Below, piece after piece: positions 53,801 to 62,845 of a stretch of DNA of 64,000 bases; the first letter of the stretch is position 1; each line of letters opens with the position of its first letter. This DNA comes from Tateyamaria sp947503385 (GTDB lineage: Bacteria > Pseudomonadota > Alphaproteobacteria > Rhodobacterales > Rhodobacteraceae), in NCBI RefSeq assembly GCF_051195235.1, contig NZ_JBNFZM010000008.1, positions 1-64,000 of the forward strand, read 5' to 3'. The notes beneath the pieces are model-generated. The model was given only the letters and a program-made list of their open reading frames with translations. It ran no database searches and had not been told where the DNA came from. The translations under genes and the position numbers were made by a program.

Positions 53801-56800
53801 CCGTGATCTCGCCCACGGCGTCGGCCACGCTGGCCAAGAGTTTCACGCCCAGCACCGCAAACGCGGGTGGCACCACCACGGTGTCCTACACCATCGACAA
53901 CCCCGCAGGCGGGGCCAGCCTGACGCGGCTGGGGCTGAGCGATCCGATCGGGACGGACATTCCGGGTGCGACCCTGTCCGGCCTGAGCGGCAGTTGCGGC
54001 ACCGGATCGTCCATTTCGGGGACAACCACACTGGATCTGACGGGCGGCATTCTGGCACCGGGCGAAAGCTGCACCTTCTCGGCGACAGTGAACGTGCCCA
54101 GCGTGACACCCGCCACGTTCACCAGCACCACCAGCGCGCTCACGGATGTGGGTCTGACGGTGGCGGCGGGGCAGGCGGCGTCGCTGACGGTTGTGTCGCC
54201 TCCGCCGATCGTGACGGTGGCGACCTCGGCCAGTTCCATCATCGCAGGCACCGATGTGCAGGTCGTCTACACGATCGACAACAGTGCCAGCGCCGTGGGG
54301 ATCACCAACCTGAGCTTTGCGCAGGCATTTGGCGCGTTCCTGCCCGGACCGGGCGGTACGGCGTCCAACACCTGTGGCGGCACCTTTTTGCCCACGCCGA
54401 CCGGGGCCACGCTGGTGGGCGGGTCGATTGCGGCGGGGGGCAGCTGTGCGCTGACCGCCGACCTGACATCGCTGACGCTGGGCACCCAGAGCCTGCCCGC
54501 ACCCACCGTAGGCGCGACCGAATTCCCCAGCATCGCAAACACCGCCGCATTCAGCGTCGAGGTGGTGACACCGCCGCCGCCGCCGCTTGCGCTTGCCTTT
54601 GCGCCAGCCACGATTGAGCAGGGCACCACGTCGACCGCGACGCTCACCATCACCAACGCAACCGGCGCGATCCCGGCCACGTCGCTGGACCTGTCGAACA
54701 CGTTGCCTGCGGGGCTGGTGGTTGCGACCCCGGCCAATGCGTCAACCACCTGTACCGGCGGAACGCTGACTGCGACCAGCGGGGCAGGGGGCGTTTCTTA
54801 TACCGGCGGCACTGTGAATGCGTTGACCAATTGCACTATCACCTATGACGTGCTGGGCGCATCTGCTGGCAGTTTCACCAACACAACCGGCGCTTTGACG
54901 TCTAGCTTTGGCAGCAGTGGCACGGCGGCGGCCACGTTGACGGTGGATGCACCGTCCACGGTCACCGCTGCGTTGGCCTTTGCGCCCACATCCGTCGCCC
55001 AAGGTGCAACATCCACCTACACGCTGACCCTGACCAGCGCGGCGGCAGCGCTCGACACCGTGAACATCGCGGCGAGCCAGACCTTGCCCGCGGGCCTGGT
55101 TGTGGCCGATGTGCCCAATGCCAGCACCACCTGTACCTCTGCAACGCTGGGGGCCACTGCCGGTGGCAGCAGCATCACCCTGACCGGTGGGACGCTGACG
55201 GCGGGGGCCAATTGTGCGGTGACCGTCGATGTGGTGTCGGTTCTGACCGCGTCCTATCCCACGACGCTGTCGTCGCTCGGCTCGGATTTCGGGGTGCAGG
55301 CCGTCCTGCCGTCGGCCACGCTGACCGTGGTGCAGGCACCCGCAGCAACGGTGACATCCGCCTTTGCCCCGACAAGCGTCGCGCAGGGCGGAGTGGCCAC
55401 CCTCACAGTGACACTGGACAACGCGGCGGCGGCTGTACCCACGACACTGGGCGCGTTGCAGGATGCGCTGCCCACGGGTCTGAACATCGCATCACCCGAC
55501 AATGCGGCCACGACCTGTGTGGGATCGACGGTCTCTGCATCCGGCACGTCCGGCTTTGCGACGGGCGGGGCAGGGGTCATTCCTGCGGGCGGCAGCTGTA
55601 CCGTTTCCATTGACGTGACCAGCGATCAGGCCACCACATTCTCGAACCCGATTGATCAGGTGCCGCTGACCACGGGCCTGCTGACCGGCGTGGGGTCGGC
55701 TGACATCACCTTTACCCCCGCGCCCGCGCCCACGGCGGCGATGGCCTTTGCGCCGGACAATATCCCGCAAGGCAGCACCTCGGCGCTGACGGTCACATTT
55801 GACAACAGCGCCGCACTGGTTGCCGCAGGCACGGTGAGCAGCGGATTTGCCCTGCCCCCCGGTGTCAGCCTTGTGGCGCCGGTCGCTGACACCGGCACCT
55901 GTGGTGCGGACGTGACCCAAGGCCCCGGCGGCGTTGGTCTGAGCCTAACCAGCCTTGCGGCAAGCACAACCTGCACCACAACCGTGACGGTCACAGCCGT
56001 GACCGCAGGCACGGCCAGTTTCACGCTGAACAGCGTGGCCTCGACCCTTGGGGCGGGGGCGGCCACAGGGGCCGACCTGAACGTGACGGCGGCGGATGCG
56101 CCAACCTTTACCAAGGTCTTTGCACCTGACAGCGTTGAACTGGGCGGCGAGACCCGCATGACCCTGACCATCGACAACAGCGGCGCGTTGGTGCCCGCGA
56201 CCGCAGGCAGCATCACCGACACCTTCCCGGCGGGACTGGAACTGGCGGCCACGCCAAATGTCGTCAGCAGTTGTACATCGGGCGCGTCCACCGTTGGCAC
56301 AGTCAGCGCGGCGGCGGGATCATTTGGGGTCGCGGGCATAACCGTGGCCGCCCAAGAGAGTTGCACCTATGCGGTCTCTGTCCGCGCAACCCAAGGGCCA
56401 AGCCTGACAAACACCACGGACGCTTTGTCCACGTCGCTGGGCAATTCCGGCACCGCGTCGGCCACGCTGACCGTTTCGGATGCGCCACGTCCCACGCTGT
56501 CGGCGGCCTTTACACCTGCGACGACAGTGCAGGGCGGGACAAGCCGCCTCTCTGTCAGCTTCACCAACTCTTCCACGTTGATTGACGCGACTGGTGCGGC
56601 GTTCTCTGCGCCATTGCCTGCGGGTATGGTGGTGGCCGCTGTGCCGAATGCGAGCCTGACCTGCGCCTCCGGCACGGTGACTGCCGTGGCGGGTGCAAGC
56701 ACGGTGTCCTTCCTTGGCGCGACGATCCCGCTGGGCGGGACATGTGCGTTCGCGGTGGATGTGCTGACCACATCGCTGGAGACCAGCCAGACCGTGACCA

Positions 56801-59800
56801 CCGGCGCGGTCGAGACGGATATCGGCAATTCTGCGGCAGGGGCAGAGGCGACACTGACGCTCACACCCGCGCCGCTGCCCACCATCGCCAAGGTTTTTGC
56901 CCCCAACAGTGTGACGCAGGGCGAGGTCAGCACGCTGACTTACACGATCAGCAACAGCGCGTTGCTGGCGGCGGATATTGTCACACTGGGCGAGACTTTT
57001 GCGGGCGGCCCGGTGCTGGCGGATCCACTCAATTTCGGCGGCACCTGTGGTGCGACGCCGACCGGGACGGCAGGTGACGCGACATTGAGTTTTAGCGGCG
57101 GCACGATTGCCGCCGGGGCCAGCTGTGATCTGACCGTAGATGTCGCGTCCGCGACGGTTGGCACGTTCGACACGGTGTCGGGTGATCTGGTCACGACGCT
57201 GGGCAACAGCGGCACCGCATCGGCGACGTTGACGGTGACTGAAGCCCCGCTGCCGGTGCTGACGGTTGATTTCGACCAGACAACCGTTGCGCAGGGTGGG
57301 GCGGCCACGCTGACCTATACGCTGGTCAACAGCGCATCGATTGCAGCCGAGCAGATCAGCTTTGCCAACACGCTGCCCGATGGGATGAGCGCGGATGCGG
57401 CAGGCACCCCCGCCAACAGCTGTGGCGGGACGTTCTCGTCCACGGCACAGGGGCCGGACGTGTCACTGACCGGCGGCATCGTCGCCGCAGGGGACACCTG
57501 CACCATCACCCTGCCGGTGATCGCAACAACCGTCGGCACCAACGCCTATGCGGTGGCGTTCGCCACGTCGCTGGGCGACACGGTCGAGGCATCCGACAGC
57601 CTCAACGTAACAGCCGCGCCGGTGCCCGTCATTTCCGCCACCCTGACCCCCGACACGGTGGTCGAAGGCGGTGTGACCACCTTTGAGGTCACGTTTGACA
57701 ACTCTGCGTCTCTCATTGATGCCGACGATCTGAACCTGAGCCTTGAGACCGGCGCATTGCTGACCGTTGCACCGACACCCAACGCGACGAGCACATGTGT
57801 GAACCCCACCATCGCGCTGACGCCCGGCGACGACGATGTCAGCCTGACGGCGGACGCGATTCCGGCTGGCAGCACGTGTACGTTCTCCTTTGACATTCGG
57901 GCCTTGCAGGACGGGCCTGCGGCGCAGGCGACCGGTCTGATTTCGACCGCGCTGGGGGACAGCGTGGGCGTCTCTGTGCCGTTGACGATCACACCGGCGG
58001 GCGCGCCGCTGTTCTCGGGTGCGCTTGCGCCCGCCACGGTCACCCAAGGCAACGCCAGCACGCTGACCTATACGATCGACAACACCGCCAACCTGATTGC
58101 GGCGACGGGGGCCACGTTCAGCGTGACCCTTGGCGGGACGATGCAGGTGGCGACACCACCGACTGCGGCCAGCACCTGTGCGGCAGGTGCGGTGACGGCG
58201 GCGGCGGGCGATAGCACGTTCTCGTTCAGCGGCGGCACTGTGGCCGAAGGCACAAGCTGTACCGTGTCGGTCAATGTGACCAGTCTGGACACCGGCACGT
58301 TCAGTGCGACGGCGGGTGATCTGACCACATCGCTGGGCACGTCGAGCGCGGCGGCGGTGTCGCTGAATGTGGGCACCGCACCCGCGCCGGAGTTCCGTCA
58401 GACCTTTACACCGCCCAGCATCGGGCAGGGCCAGACATCGCGGCTGGAACTGGTCGTGGACAATTCGTCCTCGGGACTGCCGGCTGCGCAGGTCGGGCGG
58501 ACGGGGCAGACCGGGCGCAGCATGATGGCCGGATCGCTGGGCTTTGACGCCAATTTGCCCGCCGGTTTGACGCTGGCCTCGGTGCCGAATGCGTCGAACT
58601 CGTGCGGCGGCACCGTTTCGGCAGACCCCAATGGGGGGCAGGTGACACTGACCGGCGGCGCGGTCGCTGGGGGGTCCACCTGTACGGTGGGGGTCGATGT
58701 GACCTCGATCATCGAGGGGGTCGTGCCCACCATCACCGGATCGCTCAGTTCGAGCCTTGGGGGCGCCACGCTTGCGGCACCGTCCACGCCGCTGGTGGTG
58801 ACGAACAACCCGTTCGGATCGGTGACGTTTGTGCAGAACAGCGTGGCCGATGGCACTTTTGCCTTTTCCTCGACGCAGGCGGCGTTCAACTTCTCGATTG
58901 CGACCGCTGGTGGGTCGGGCAGTTTCGGCCCTGTGTCGGTCAGCACGGGCACCTACACTGTGACCCAGACCCGGCCCGCAGGGATCGGGAATGAGACGCT
59001 CGTTTGTTCCGACATGAATTCCACCGTGGATGTCACGGCGGGGACCGTCACGCTGGCCGTGGATCTGGGTGACGACATCACCTGTACGTGGGGCGCGGTG
59101 AATTCGCGACAGGAGACGGTGGACCAGATCAACACCTTCCTGAACCGGCGCAACAACCTGATCCTGTCGACCGGCCCGTCTTCGGCGCGGCGTATGGCGC
59201 GGCTCAATCAGGGGGTCGGGCGGTCGGAAACGCTGCGCTTCCAGCAGGGCGATCTGGCATCGGCCACACCGTTCAGCTTTGACCTGCTGTCGCTCGGCTC
59301 CAACAACTACAAGTTCTCGACCTCCTTGCAGCAGATCGAGCGGTCGCGCCGGATGTTCCGGCTGGCCGTGGACGGTGTCGAGGACAATGAACAGGTCTGG
59401 ACGCCGCCGCGCTGGGATGTGTGGTTCGAGGCGAGCTATACCCGCTATGAGGCATCCGGCGGGTCAGATGGCCATTTCGGCATAGCCTATCTGGGGGCTG
59501 ACTATCTGGTGTCCGAGGACATCCTTGCCGGGTTCCTGCTGCAATATGACAGTCTGGACGACGGCGACGATGGCGGGGCCACGATTGACGGCACCGGCTG
59601 GATGGCCGGGCCCTATGTCACCGCGCGGATCGCACCCAACCTGATCTTTGACGGGCGCATCGCCTATGGTCAGTCCAGCAACTCGATCAGCCCGTTCGGC
59701 ACCTATACGGACGAATTTGAGACCGACCGTTTTCTTGTCGATGCCACGTTGTCGGGCAATTTCGACTGGGACAACTGGGTGGTCACGCCAAACCTGAGCC

Positions 59801-60174
59801 TGAGCTACATCGAGGACCGGGCCGAAAGCTATGTGGACAGCCTTGGCGTGACGATCCCCGAACAGAAAGTGTCGCTGGGCCAGATCCGGCTTGGGCCGAC
59901 TTTCTCGACTGTGTTCGAGGGGCGCAACCAGACGGTGATCCGCCCGACCTTCACGGTCAACGGCATTTACAACTTCAGCGACACGGACGGCGTGACGATC
60001 GTGAACGACACATCCGGCGAAACGGACGGGTTTCGGGGCCGGGTCGAGGCGTCGGTGCAGATCAGCGGGCGCAGCGGGATCGATCTGACCTTTGGTATGC
60101 ACTATGACGGGATCGGGGCGAGCGATTTCGAAGCCTATGGCGCGCGGCTGCAACTGAGCATTCCACTGAACTAG
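50893..60174 (+). CDS. Giant autotransporter adhesin with about 20 DUF11-like repeats
   Basis: About 3,090 codons. TTG 50893 is preferred: GAGGA lies seven bases upstream and the protein then opens with a normal signal peptide (RYFCQWRLFGTVLFAAVAAM, cut after ASA). A GTG at 50872 lacks such a site. About 20 repeats of roughly 110-130 residues follow. Each runs (K/A)-x-F-x-P-x-(S/T)-(V/I)-x-x-G, L-T-(Y/F)-T-(I/L)-D-N, LPAG, TC, AG-x-(S/T)-C and ends SLG-x-SG-x-A-x-ATLTV. They are secreted bacterial Ig-like DUF11-type units, each with about two cysteines. The last ~300 residues form an autotransporter barrel (WDVWFEASYTRY, AGPYVTARIAPNLIFDGRIAYG, final LQLSIPLN). It is probably a long surface adhesin. 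The gene is richer in GC than the 40-47 kb region, and its repeats make many false antisense frames. Confidence 0.85.
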   Translation: MRYFCQWRLFGTVLFAAVAAMVQAASAQSLNASLSPTTISSGGVTSLTLSINNSGGPIVNQPTISYSLPGNVTLVGTPTTDCFGGTISSSSAAQFAFASDALPGNSTCTISATLTSSTPGTVVFPDVELFTEGALTSTDNVSSLSVDGARAIVTQQFTPASVTAGAAVTLTYTFDFSNVSDTQVAGLSVTDTLPANVEIDTPVTVAQTCSGVDVLVSADTGANEITVSSTQVNFGPVPSPDPRIATPFTCDITVPLRATTSGTAINTVETASYQNVLDFGSSVFPQVQTLDAGAAEFTVVAAPAGAPRLAKAFSPNPVDGTGAVTATFTITYTVRDTALTDIAFTDTLRDTGLEDLTFDQITGDSCGFTASQSTASDVTFSAGSIPASTNTCTLEARYTYSAGTVAPGRFDYPTNALTGTISGNPVTGNSTSASLVIPTTTAPTFGLQIVDAASGGSVVTNAAPGDTVFAEFTLTNTSTQTLRNGSFTFDGSMVPGTVSPSPSTGFCGASSQAALDVSFAEITYSALELAGSASCSFVVQLNIDTSASGSTVSLQSSDLLALVSGTGFTVSGASASFTVSGALGLTATQTVPSVTVGAATTLTTTLTAGAENATDLTDITFSQDVASIGLLGFVSAQSNTCGGMVSDAAGTYTFAGGTLAAGESCEVVVNVTVPNSATPGASESISTSGITANGGGQTFAAAVGNVTVLSGLDFALEILNGPALPGGTVRARYTIDNTGSADATNLQFTHSINSGFPGLTYNATPVSNTCGGTPSVSGTTFLIFASGTLPGGSSCQIEFDLNVPTSLPTGDTVPTTTSALSATLGGASVTSPAATGSIEIETVGFEVAKSFGQSSVTAGNTVPMTITFTPSISETLSNVSLTDDLDAFVSGATLDSEVSDSCGAAALTSGASLISLSGIVLTGGAACSVTVNVAIPSGAAAGTFENTTSTAAATLFSTTVTAPAASASLSVISPTASATLAKSFTPSTANAGGTTTVSYTIDNPAGGASLTRLGLSDPIGTDIPGATLSGLSGSCGTGSSISGTTTLDLTGGILAPGESCTFSATVNVPSVTPATFTSTTSALTDVGLTVAAGQAASLTVVSPPPIVTVATSASSIIAGTDVQVVYTIDNSASAVGITNLSFAQAFGAFLPGPGGTASNTCGGTFLPTPTGATLVGGSIAAGGSCALTADLTSLTLGTQSLPAPTVGATEFPSIANTAAFSVEVVTPPPPPLALAFAPATIEQGTTSTATLTITNATGAIPATSLDLSNTLPAGLVVATPANASTTCTGGTLTATSGAGGVSYTGGTVNALTNCTITYDVLGASAGSFTNTTGALTSSFGSSGTAAATLTVDAPSTVTAALAFAPTSVAQGATSTYTLTLTSAAAALDTVNIAASQTLPAGLVVADVPNASTTCTSATLGATAGGSSITLTGGTLTAGANCAVTVDVVSVLTASYPTTLSSLGSDFGVQAVLPSATLTVVQAPAATVTSAFAPTSVAQGGVATLTVTLDNAAAAVPTTLGALQDALPTGLNIASPDNAATTCVGSTVSASGTSGFATGGAGVIPAGGSCTVSIDVTSDQATTFSNPIDQVPLTTGLLTGVGSADITFTPAPAPTAAMAFAPDNIPQGSTSALTVTFDNSAALVAAGTVSSGFALPPGVSLVAPVADTGTCGADVTQGPGGVGLSLTSLAASTTCTTTVTVTAVTAGTASFTLNSVASTLGAGAATGADLNVTAADAPTFTKVFAPDSVELGGETRMTLTIDNSGALVPATAGSITDTFPAGLELAATPNVVSSCTSGASTVGTVSAAAGSFGVAGITVAAQESCTYAVSVRATQGPSLTNTTDALSTSLGNSGTASATLTVSDAPRPTLSAAFTPATTVQGGTSRLSVSFTNSSTLIDATGAAFSAPLPAGMVVAAVPNASLTCASGTVTAVAGASTVSFLGATIPLGGTCAFAVDVLTTSLETSQTVTTGAVETDIGNSAAGAEATLTLTPAPLPTIAKVFAPNSVTQGEVSTLTYTISNSALLAADIVTLGETFAGGPVLADPLNFGGTCGATPTGTAGDATLSFSGGTIAAGASCDLTVDVASATVGTFDTVSGDLVTTLGNSGTASATLTVTEAPLPVLTVDFDQTTVAQGGAATLTYTLVNSASIAAEQISFANTLPDGMSADAAGTPANSCGGTFSSTAQGPDVSLTGGIVAAGDTCTITLPVIATTVGTNAYAVAFATSLGDTVEASDSLNVTAAPVPVISATLTPDTVVEGGVTTFEVTFDNSASLIDADDLNLSLETGALLTVAPTPNATSTCVNPTIALTPGDDDVSLTADAIPAGSTCTFSFDIRALQDGPAAQATGLISTALGDSVGVSVPLTITPAGAPLFSGALAPATVTQGNASTLTYTIDNTANLIAATGATFSVTLGGTMQVATPPTAASTCAAGAVTAAAGDSTFSFSGGTVAEGTSCTVSVNVTSLDTGTFSATAGDLTTSLGTSSAAAVSLNVGTAPAPEFRQTFTPPSIGQGQTSRLELVVDNSSSGLPAAQVGRTGQTGRSMMAGSLGFDANLPAGLTLASVPNASNSCGGTVSADPNGGQVTLTGGAVAGGSTCTVGVDVTSIIEGVVPTITGSLSSSLGGATLAAPSTPLVVTNNPFGSVTFVQNSVADGTFAFSSTQAAFNFSIATAGGSGSFGPVSVSTGTYTVTQTRPAGIGNETLVCSDMNSTVDVTAGTVTLAVDLGDDITCTWGAVNSRQETVDQINTFLNRRNNLILSTGPSSARRMARLNQGVGRSETLRFQQGDLASATPFSFDLLSLGSNNYKFSTSLQQIERSRRMFRLAVDGVEDNEQVWTPPRWDVWFEASYTRYEASGGSDGHFGIAYLGADYLVSEDILAGFLLQYDSLDDGDDGGATIDGTGWMAGPYVTARIAPNLIFDGRIAYGQSSNSISPFGTYTDEFETDRFLVDATLSGNFDWDNWVVTPNLSLSYIEDRAESYVDSLGVTIPEQKVSLGQIRLGPTFSTVFEGRNQTVIRPTFTVNGIYNFSDTDGVTIVNDTSGETDGFRGRVEASVQISGRSGIDLTFGMHYDGIGASDFEAYGARLQLSIPLN

Positions 60175-60179
60175 GGGTC

Positions 60180-60222
60180 TTGATGAACGGCGCGTTATGA
60201 CCTACATTATGGTCATAACGCG
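60180..60222 (+). promoter_or_regulatory. Promoter inside a perfect operator palindrome (toxin-antitoxin)
   Basis: CGCGTTATGACC at 60191-60202 and its exact complement at 60211-60222 flank the loop TACATTAT. TTGATG at 60180-60185 and TACATT at 60203-60208, 17 bases apart, fit -35 and -10 boxes, so the -10 sits in the operator centre. The antitoxin starts 10 bases later. Autorepression by antitoxin or complex is expected. Confidence 0.75.
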
Positions 60223-60231
60223 AGGTATCCT

Positions 60232-60462
60232 ATGAAGATCGCAATTGCCGAAGCCAAGGCCCAATTTGCCGAACTGATCCGCCGCGCCGAGGCTGGCGAG
60301 CCGGTGGAACTGACCCGTTACGGCAAATCCGTTGCGCAGATCGTGGCGGTCGAGCGTCCGGCAGCACGTCCGTTGCGCGGGGCGATGGCCGGTGCGTTTC
60401 AGGCTCCAGAGATCGGGGCAGGGGACGCCGAGGCCGAAGCGCTGTTTGCCGCCTCTGAATGA
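60232..60462 (+). CDS. Phd/YefM-type antitoxin
   Basis: A 76-codon protein with the Phd/YefM DNA-binding start (MKIAIAEAKAQFAELIRRAE, then GEPVELTRYGKSVAQIVAV) and a flexible Ala/Glu-rich tail (AGDAEAEALFAASE) that would wrap the toxin. It overlaps the toxin gene by four bases and begins 10 bases after a perfect operator, the classic type II arrangement. Confidence 0.9.
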   Translation: MKIAIAEAKAQFAELIRRAEAGEPVELTRYGKSVAQIVAVERPAARPLRGAMAGAFQAPEIGAGDAEAEALFAASE

Positions 60463-60827
60463 AGTATCTTCTGGACACGCATGTGCTGTTGTGCGCGCTG
60501 GTGGATGACCCGCGCCTGAGTGCTGCGCAGCGCGAGGTGCTGGATACGGGCGAATTGTATGTTTCTGCCGCGAGCGTCTGGGAAGTCGGGATCAAGCGTG
60601 CCCTTGGCAAGCTCGCCGTGCCCGGTGACGTGTTCGAGGTGGCCCATGCCTCCGGTGTGCGACCGCTGCCGATCACGTGGGCGCACGCCGATGCGGCGGC
60701 GGCGCTTCCGGCGCACCATTCCGACCCGTTCGACAGGATGCTGATCGCGCAGGCGGTGGCCGAGGGCATGGCCCTCGTCAGCGGTGACGGCAAGGTGGGG
60801 CGGTATGACGTTGCACTGGTGACCTGA
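60459..60827 (+). CDS. PIN-domain (VapC-like) toxin
   Basis: A 122-codon PIN ribonuclease. Acidic residues are in place: Asp6 (YLLDTH), Glu42 (SVWEVGIK), Asp92 (DPFDRMLIAQA) and Asp110 (SGDGKV), which would bind Mg2+ for RNA cleavage. The length is normal. It is translated from an ATGA overlap with the antitoxin. Such modules stabilise plasmids, which fits the RepC/parS remnant. Confidence 0.92.
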   Translation: MKYLLDTHVLLCALVDDPRLSAAQREVLDTGELYVSAASVWEVGIKRALGKLAVPGDVFEVAHASGVRPLPITWAHADAAAALPAHHSDPFDRMLIAQAVAEGMALVSGDGKVGRYDVALVT

Positions 60828-60918
60828 CCGTGCGGTGCGGTAATGTTTCAACCAAGTAGAAATGTCTACTGGGTTTGCAAAGCAGAAGTGTCACCAACAG
60901 CGCTGACGGGAGCAAGGC

Positions 60919-61335
60919 TTAGCAGCCCGGAGACCTCAAATATCGCAGGGCTGAAAAGCCTTGCGGGACTGGTCGTCCGGAGATCAGGGTGGCGTATTCT
61001 TCGCGAACGTCATCATCAATCTGTACACCGCTATTGCCGCCGTACAGACGATCATTCTGGTCTTTCCGAGGCCCTGAAATCCAGTAGTGACCACCGGTCT
61101 CAGTCTCGAAATAGTTCGCTTTGAAACCTGCGCCCTTCAGGCTCTGGAATTTGAGACCCTTGTAGTACAGCGTCTTCCCCGACTTCGAGAAATATACACG
61201 CCCAATCACAGCAGGGCCTTCAAGCCCGTCTGCCTTGCTTTCGATGTACATGATCTTTGAACGTGACAGCCGGAACTGCGAGGGTAATTCCTCGTCGAGC
61301 TGTAGCTTGTCCATCCAATGATCGGCGTGTCTCAT
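60919..61335 (-). CDS. Passenger protein of the ISNCY element
   Basis: About 138 codons from ATG 61335; a longer frame starts at 61476 but overlaps the transposase. It carries a compact beta-type sequence (KIMYIESKADGLEGPAVIGR, SKSGKTLYYKGLKFQSLKGAGFKANY, GHYWISGPRKDQNDRLYGG). Proteins of this kind turn up repeatedly near such elements under unhelpful names. Function unknown. It lies inside the inverted repeats, so it moves with the element. Confidence 0.65.
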   Translation of the reverse strand: MRHADHWMDKLQLDEELPSQFRLSRSKIMYIESKADGLEGPAVIGRVYFSKSGKTLYYKGLKFQSLKGAGFKANYFETETGGHYWISGPRKDQNDRLYGGNSGVQIDDDVREEYATLISGRPVPQGFSALRYLRSPGC

Positions 61336-61405
61336 GCCGTCCTGATAGTTACATTGCTCTCTAAAGTCATCCCTCGGCGGCGGCTCGCTCGGCGCGTCTG
61401 CGCTG

Positions 61406-62716
61406 TTAGTACGCTTCCATCTTTGACGGGCGTCCTCTGGGTCGGCGTCCGGTCTTCTTGTAGCCGTTCCTCGCACTCTCGGGTTTGACCTTTGGCGGCG
61501 GTGTGGCCTTCTCCTGTTCTTCCTTGATGTGGGCCAGAACGGCGCTTAGGTGCTTGTTCTCTGTGATCGCCGCATGGGTCACCCGCTGCTGATGTGGATC
61601 GAAGATGCTGCAGGGCAGGGCGACGCCTTTGGCGCGGACTTGGATGCGCCCGTCCGGCATCTCATAAACATCCACGTATTTACCGGCGAGACCGCGCGTC
61701 AGATCGTTAACCTCCAGCCGTATGCGCTTGCGGTCGTACGTGAGCGTCAAATCCTTAGTGACATAGCGTTTATCGCGCAGACAGAATACTTCCGCCAGCC
61801 GATCCGGCTCAATGTTCAAAGCACGATGCAGATTGTCTGTCTTTACCGGGGCCTTTGCGAACTTGGCGTTGTAGCGTTTGACGAAGCCCGCAAGGAAAGC
61901 GTTGCCGTCTTCCATGTTTGAGATGCCTGCGATGCGCAGCTCTTTGACCAACCGATCTTGCAGTGTCCGGTTGGCCCGTTCAACACGGCCTTTGGCCTGA
62001 GAGCTGTTCGCACAGATGATCTCAATGTTCAGCTCCGCGAGAGCACGCCCGAATTGGGTCATGCCCGTCATATGTTCATTGGGTTTTGGAACTCGGAACA
62101 CTGTGTGCTTGTCACTGTAGAAAGCAACAGGGCGTCCATGCTTCAGCAGATAGCTTTCCACTGCCTCGAAATAGCTGAACGTGCTCTCGGACGTGACGAA
62201 GCGCAGCTCCATCAACGTGCTGGTGGCATCGTCGATGAAGACGAGCAGGGTGCAAGGATCGCCCCGATCCTCGAACCAACGGTGGTCTGATCCGTCAATC
62301 TGGATCAGCGCGCCGAAGCATTCCCGGCGCAAACGCGGCTGGTGGGACGTGCGGCGTTGTTTGCGAGAGAGCCAGATGCCATCTTCCTGCATCCACTTAC
62401 GAACCGTCTCGCGCGAGACTTTGAAGCCGTGATGCTCGGCCAGCATCTCAGCCGCCAAGGTCGGCCCGAAGTCGGCGTAGCGCTCCTTGATGAGGCTGAG
62501 CGCATAGTCGCGTTTGGCATGGTGAATGCGATTGTTCGGAGGTTTGCCACGCGCTTTGTGCCGGATCGCCGATGCGCCATCCTGACAATACCGCTTCAAC
62601 AGTCGGAAAATCTGTCGCCGTGTCAGGCACAACATGTTCGCCGCAGTATCGACCGTCAGCCGACCATCATCGACCTGCGCCAAAACCTCCACGCGGTTCA
62701 ACTCGCGCTCGCTCAT
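61406..62716 (-). CDS. ISNCY-family transposase
   Basis: A 436-codon transposase. It begins with SERELNRVEVLAQVDDGRLT and a helix-turn-helix (TVDTAANMLCLTRRQIFRLLKRY), then an rve-type DDE domain with Asp in LIQIDGSDHRWFED, Asp in VAFYSDKHTVFR and Glu in KGRVERANRTLQD. The C-terminus is basic (KKTGRRPRGRPSKME). The frame is intact. ATG 62716 is used; another ATG at 62731 adds five residues. Confidence 0.9.
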   Translation of the reverse strand: MSERELNRVEVLAQVDDGRLTVDTAANMLCLTRRQIFRLLKRYCQDGASAIRHKARGKPPNNRIHHAKRDYALSLIKERYADFGPTLAAEMLAEHHGFKVSRETVRKWMQEDGIWLSRKQRRTSHQPRLRRECFGALIQIDGSDHRWFEDRGDPCTLLVFIDDATSTLMELRFVTSESTFSYFEAVESYLLKHGRPVAFYSDKHTVFRVPKPNEHMTGMTQFGRALAELNIEIICANSSQAKGRVERANRTLQDRLVKELRIAGISNMEDGNAFLAGFVKRYNAKFAKAPVKTDNLHRALNIEPDRLAEVFCLRDKRYVTKDLTLTYDRKRIRLEVNDLTRGLAGKYVDVYEMPDGRIQVRAKGVALPCSIFDPHQQRVTHAAITENKHLSAVLAHIKEEQEKATPPPKVKPESARNGYKKTGRRPRGRPSKMEAY

Positions 62717-62845
62717 AATTACCCATCCCATGTCTGCTCACCCTCAGTAATTTTTGAGGGCAGAGTGACATTCCTGAATTGCTCATGGGTGACATTATCG
62801 CTTTGCGGCTACATGCAAAGCGACGAATAATCATACTTATGTAAA

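Larger units (their letters stand above)
60877..62806 (-). mobile_element. ISNCY-family element with passenger gene
   Basis: About 1,930 bp. Its ends are imperfect inverted repeats: GCAAAGCAGAAGTGTCACC at 60877 and, read inward from 62806, GCAAAGCGATAATGTCACC (15 of 19 match). It holds a transposase and a second small gene. I did not find a target duplication. Ends are my estimate. Confidence 0.7.

Noticed and set aside
51087..58952. Long minus-strand frames opposite the autotransporter gene
   Set aside because: They follow the repeat pattern of the plus-strand gene and the GC-rich codon bias. They have no ribosome-binding sites or recognisable domains.
61336..61476. Extended N-terminus for the ISNCY passenger protein
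   Set aside because: It would overlap the end of the transposase gene and gives an unlike, Arg/Pro-rich extension; a start at 61335 is simpler.
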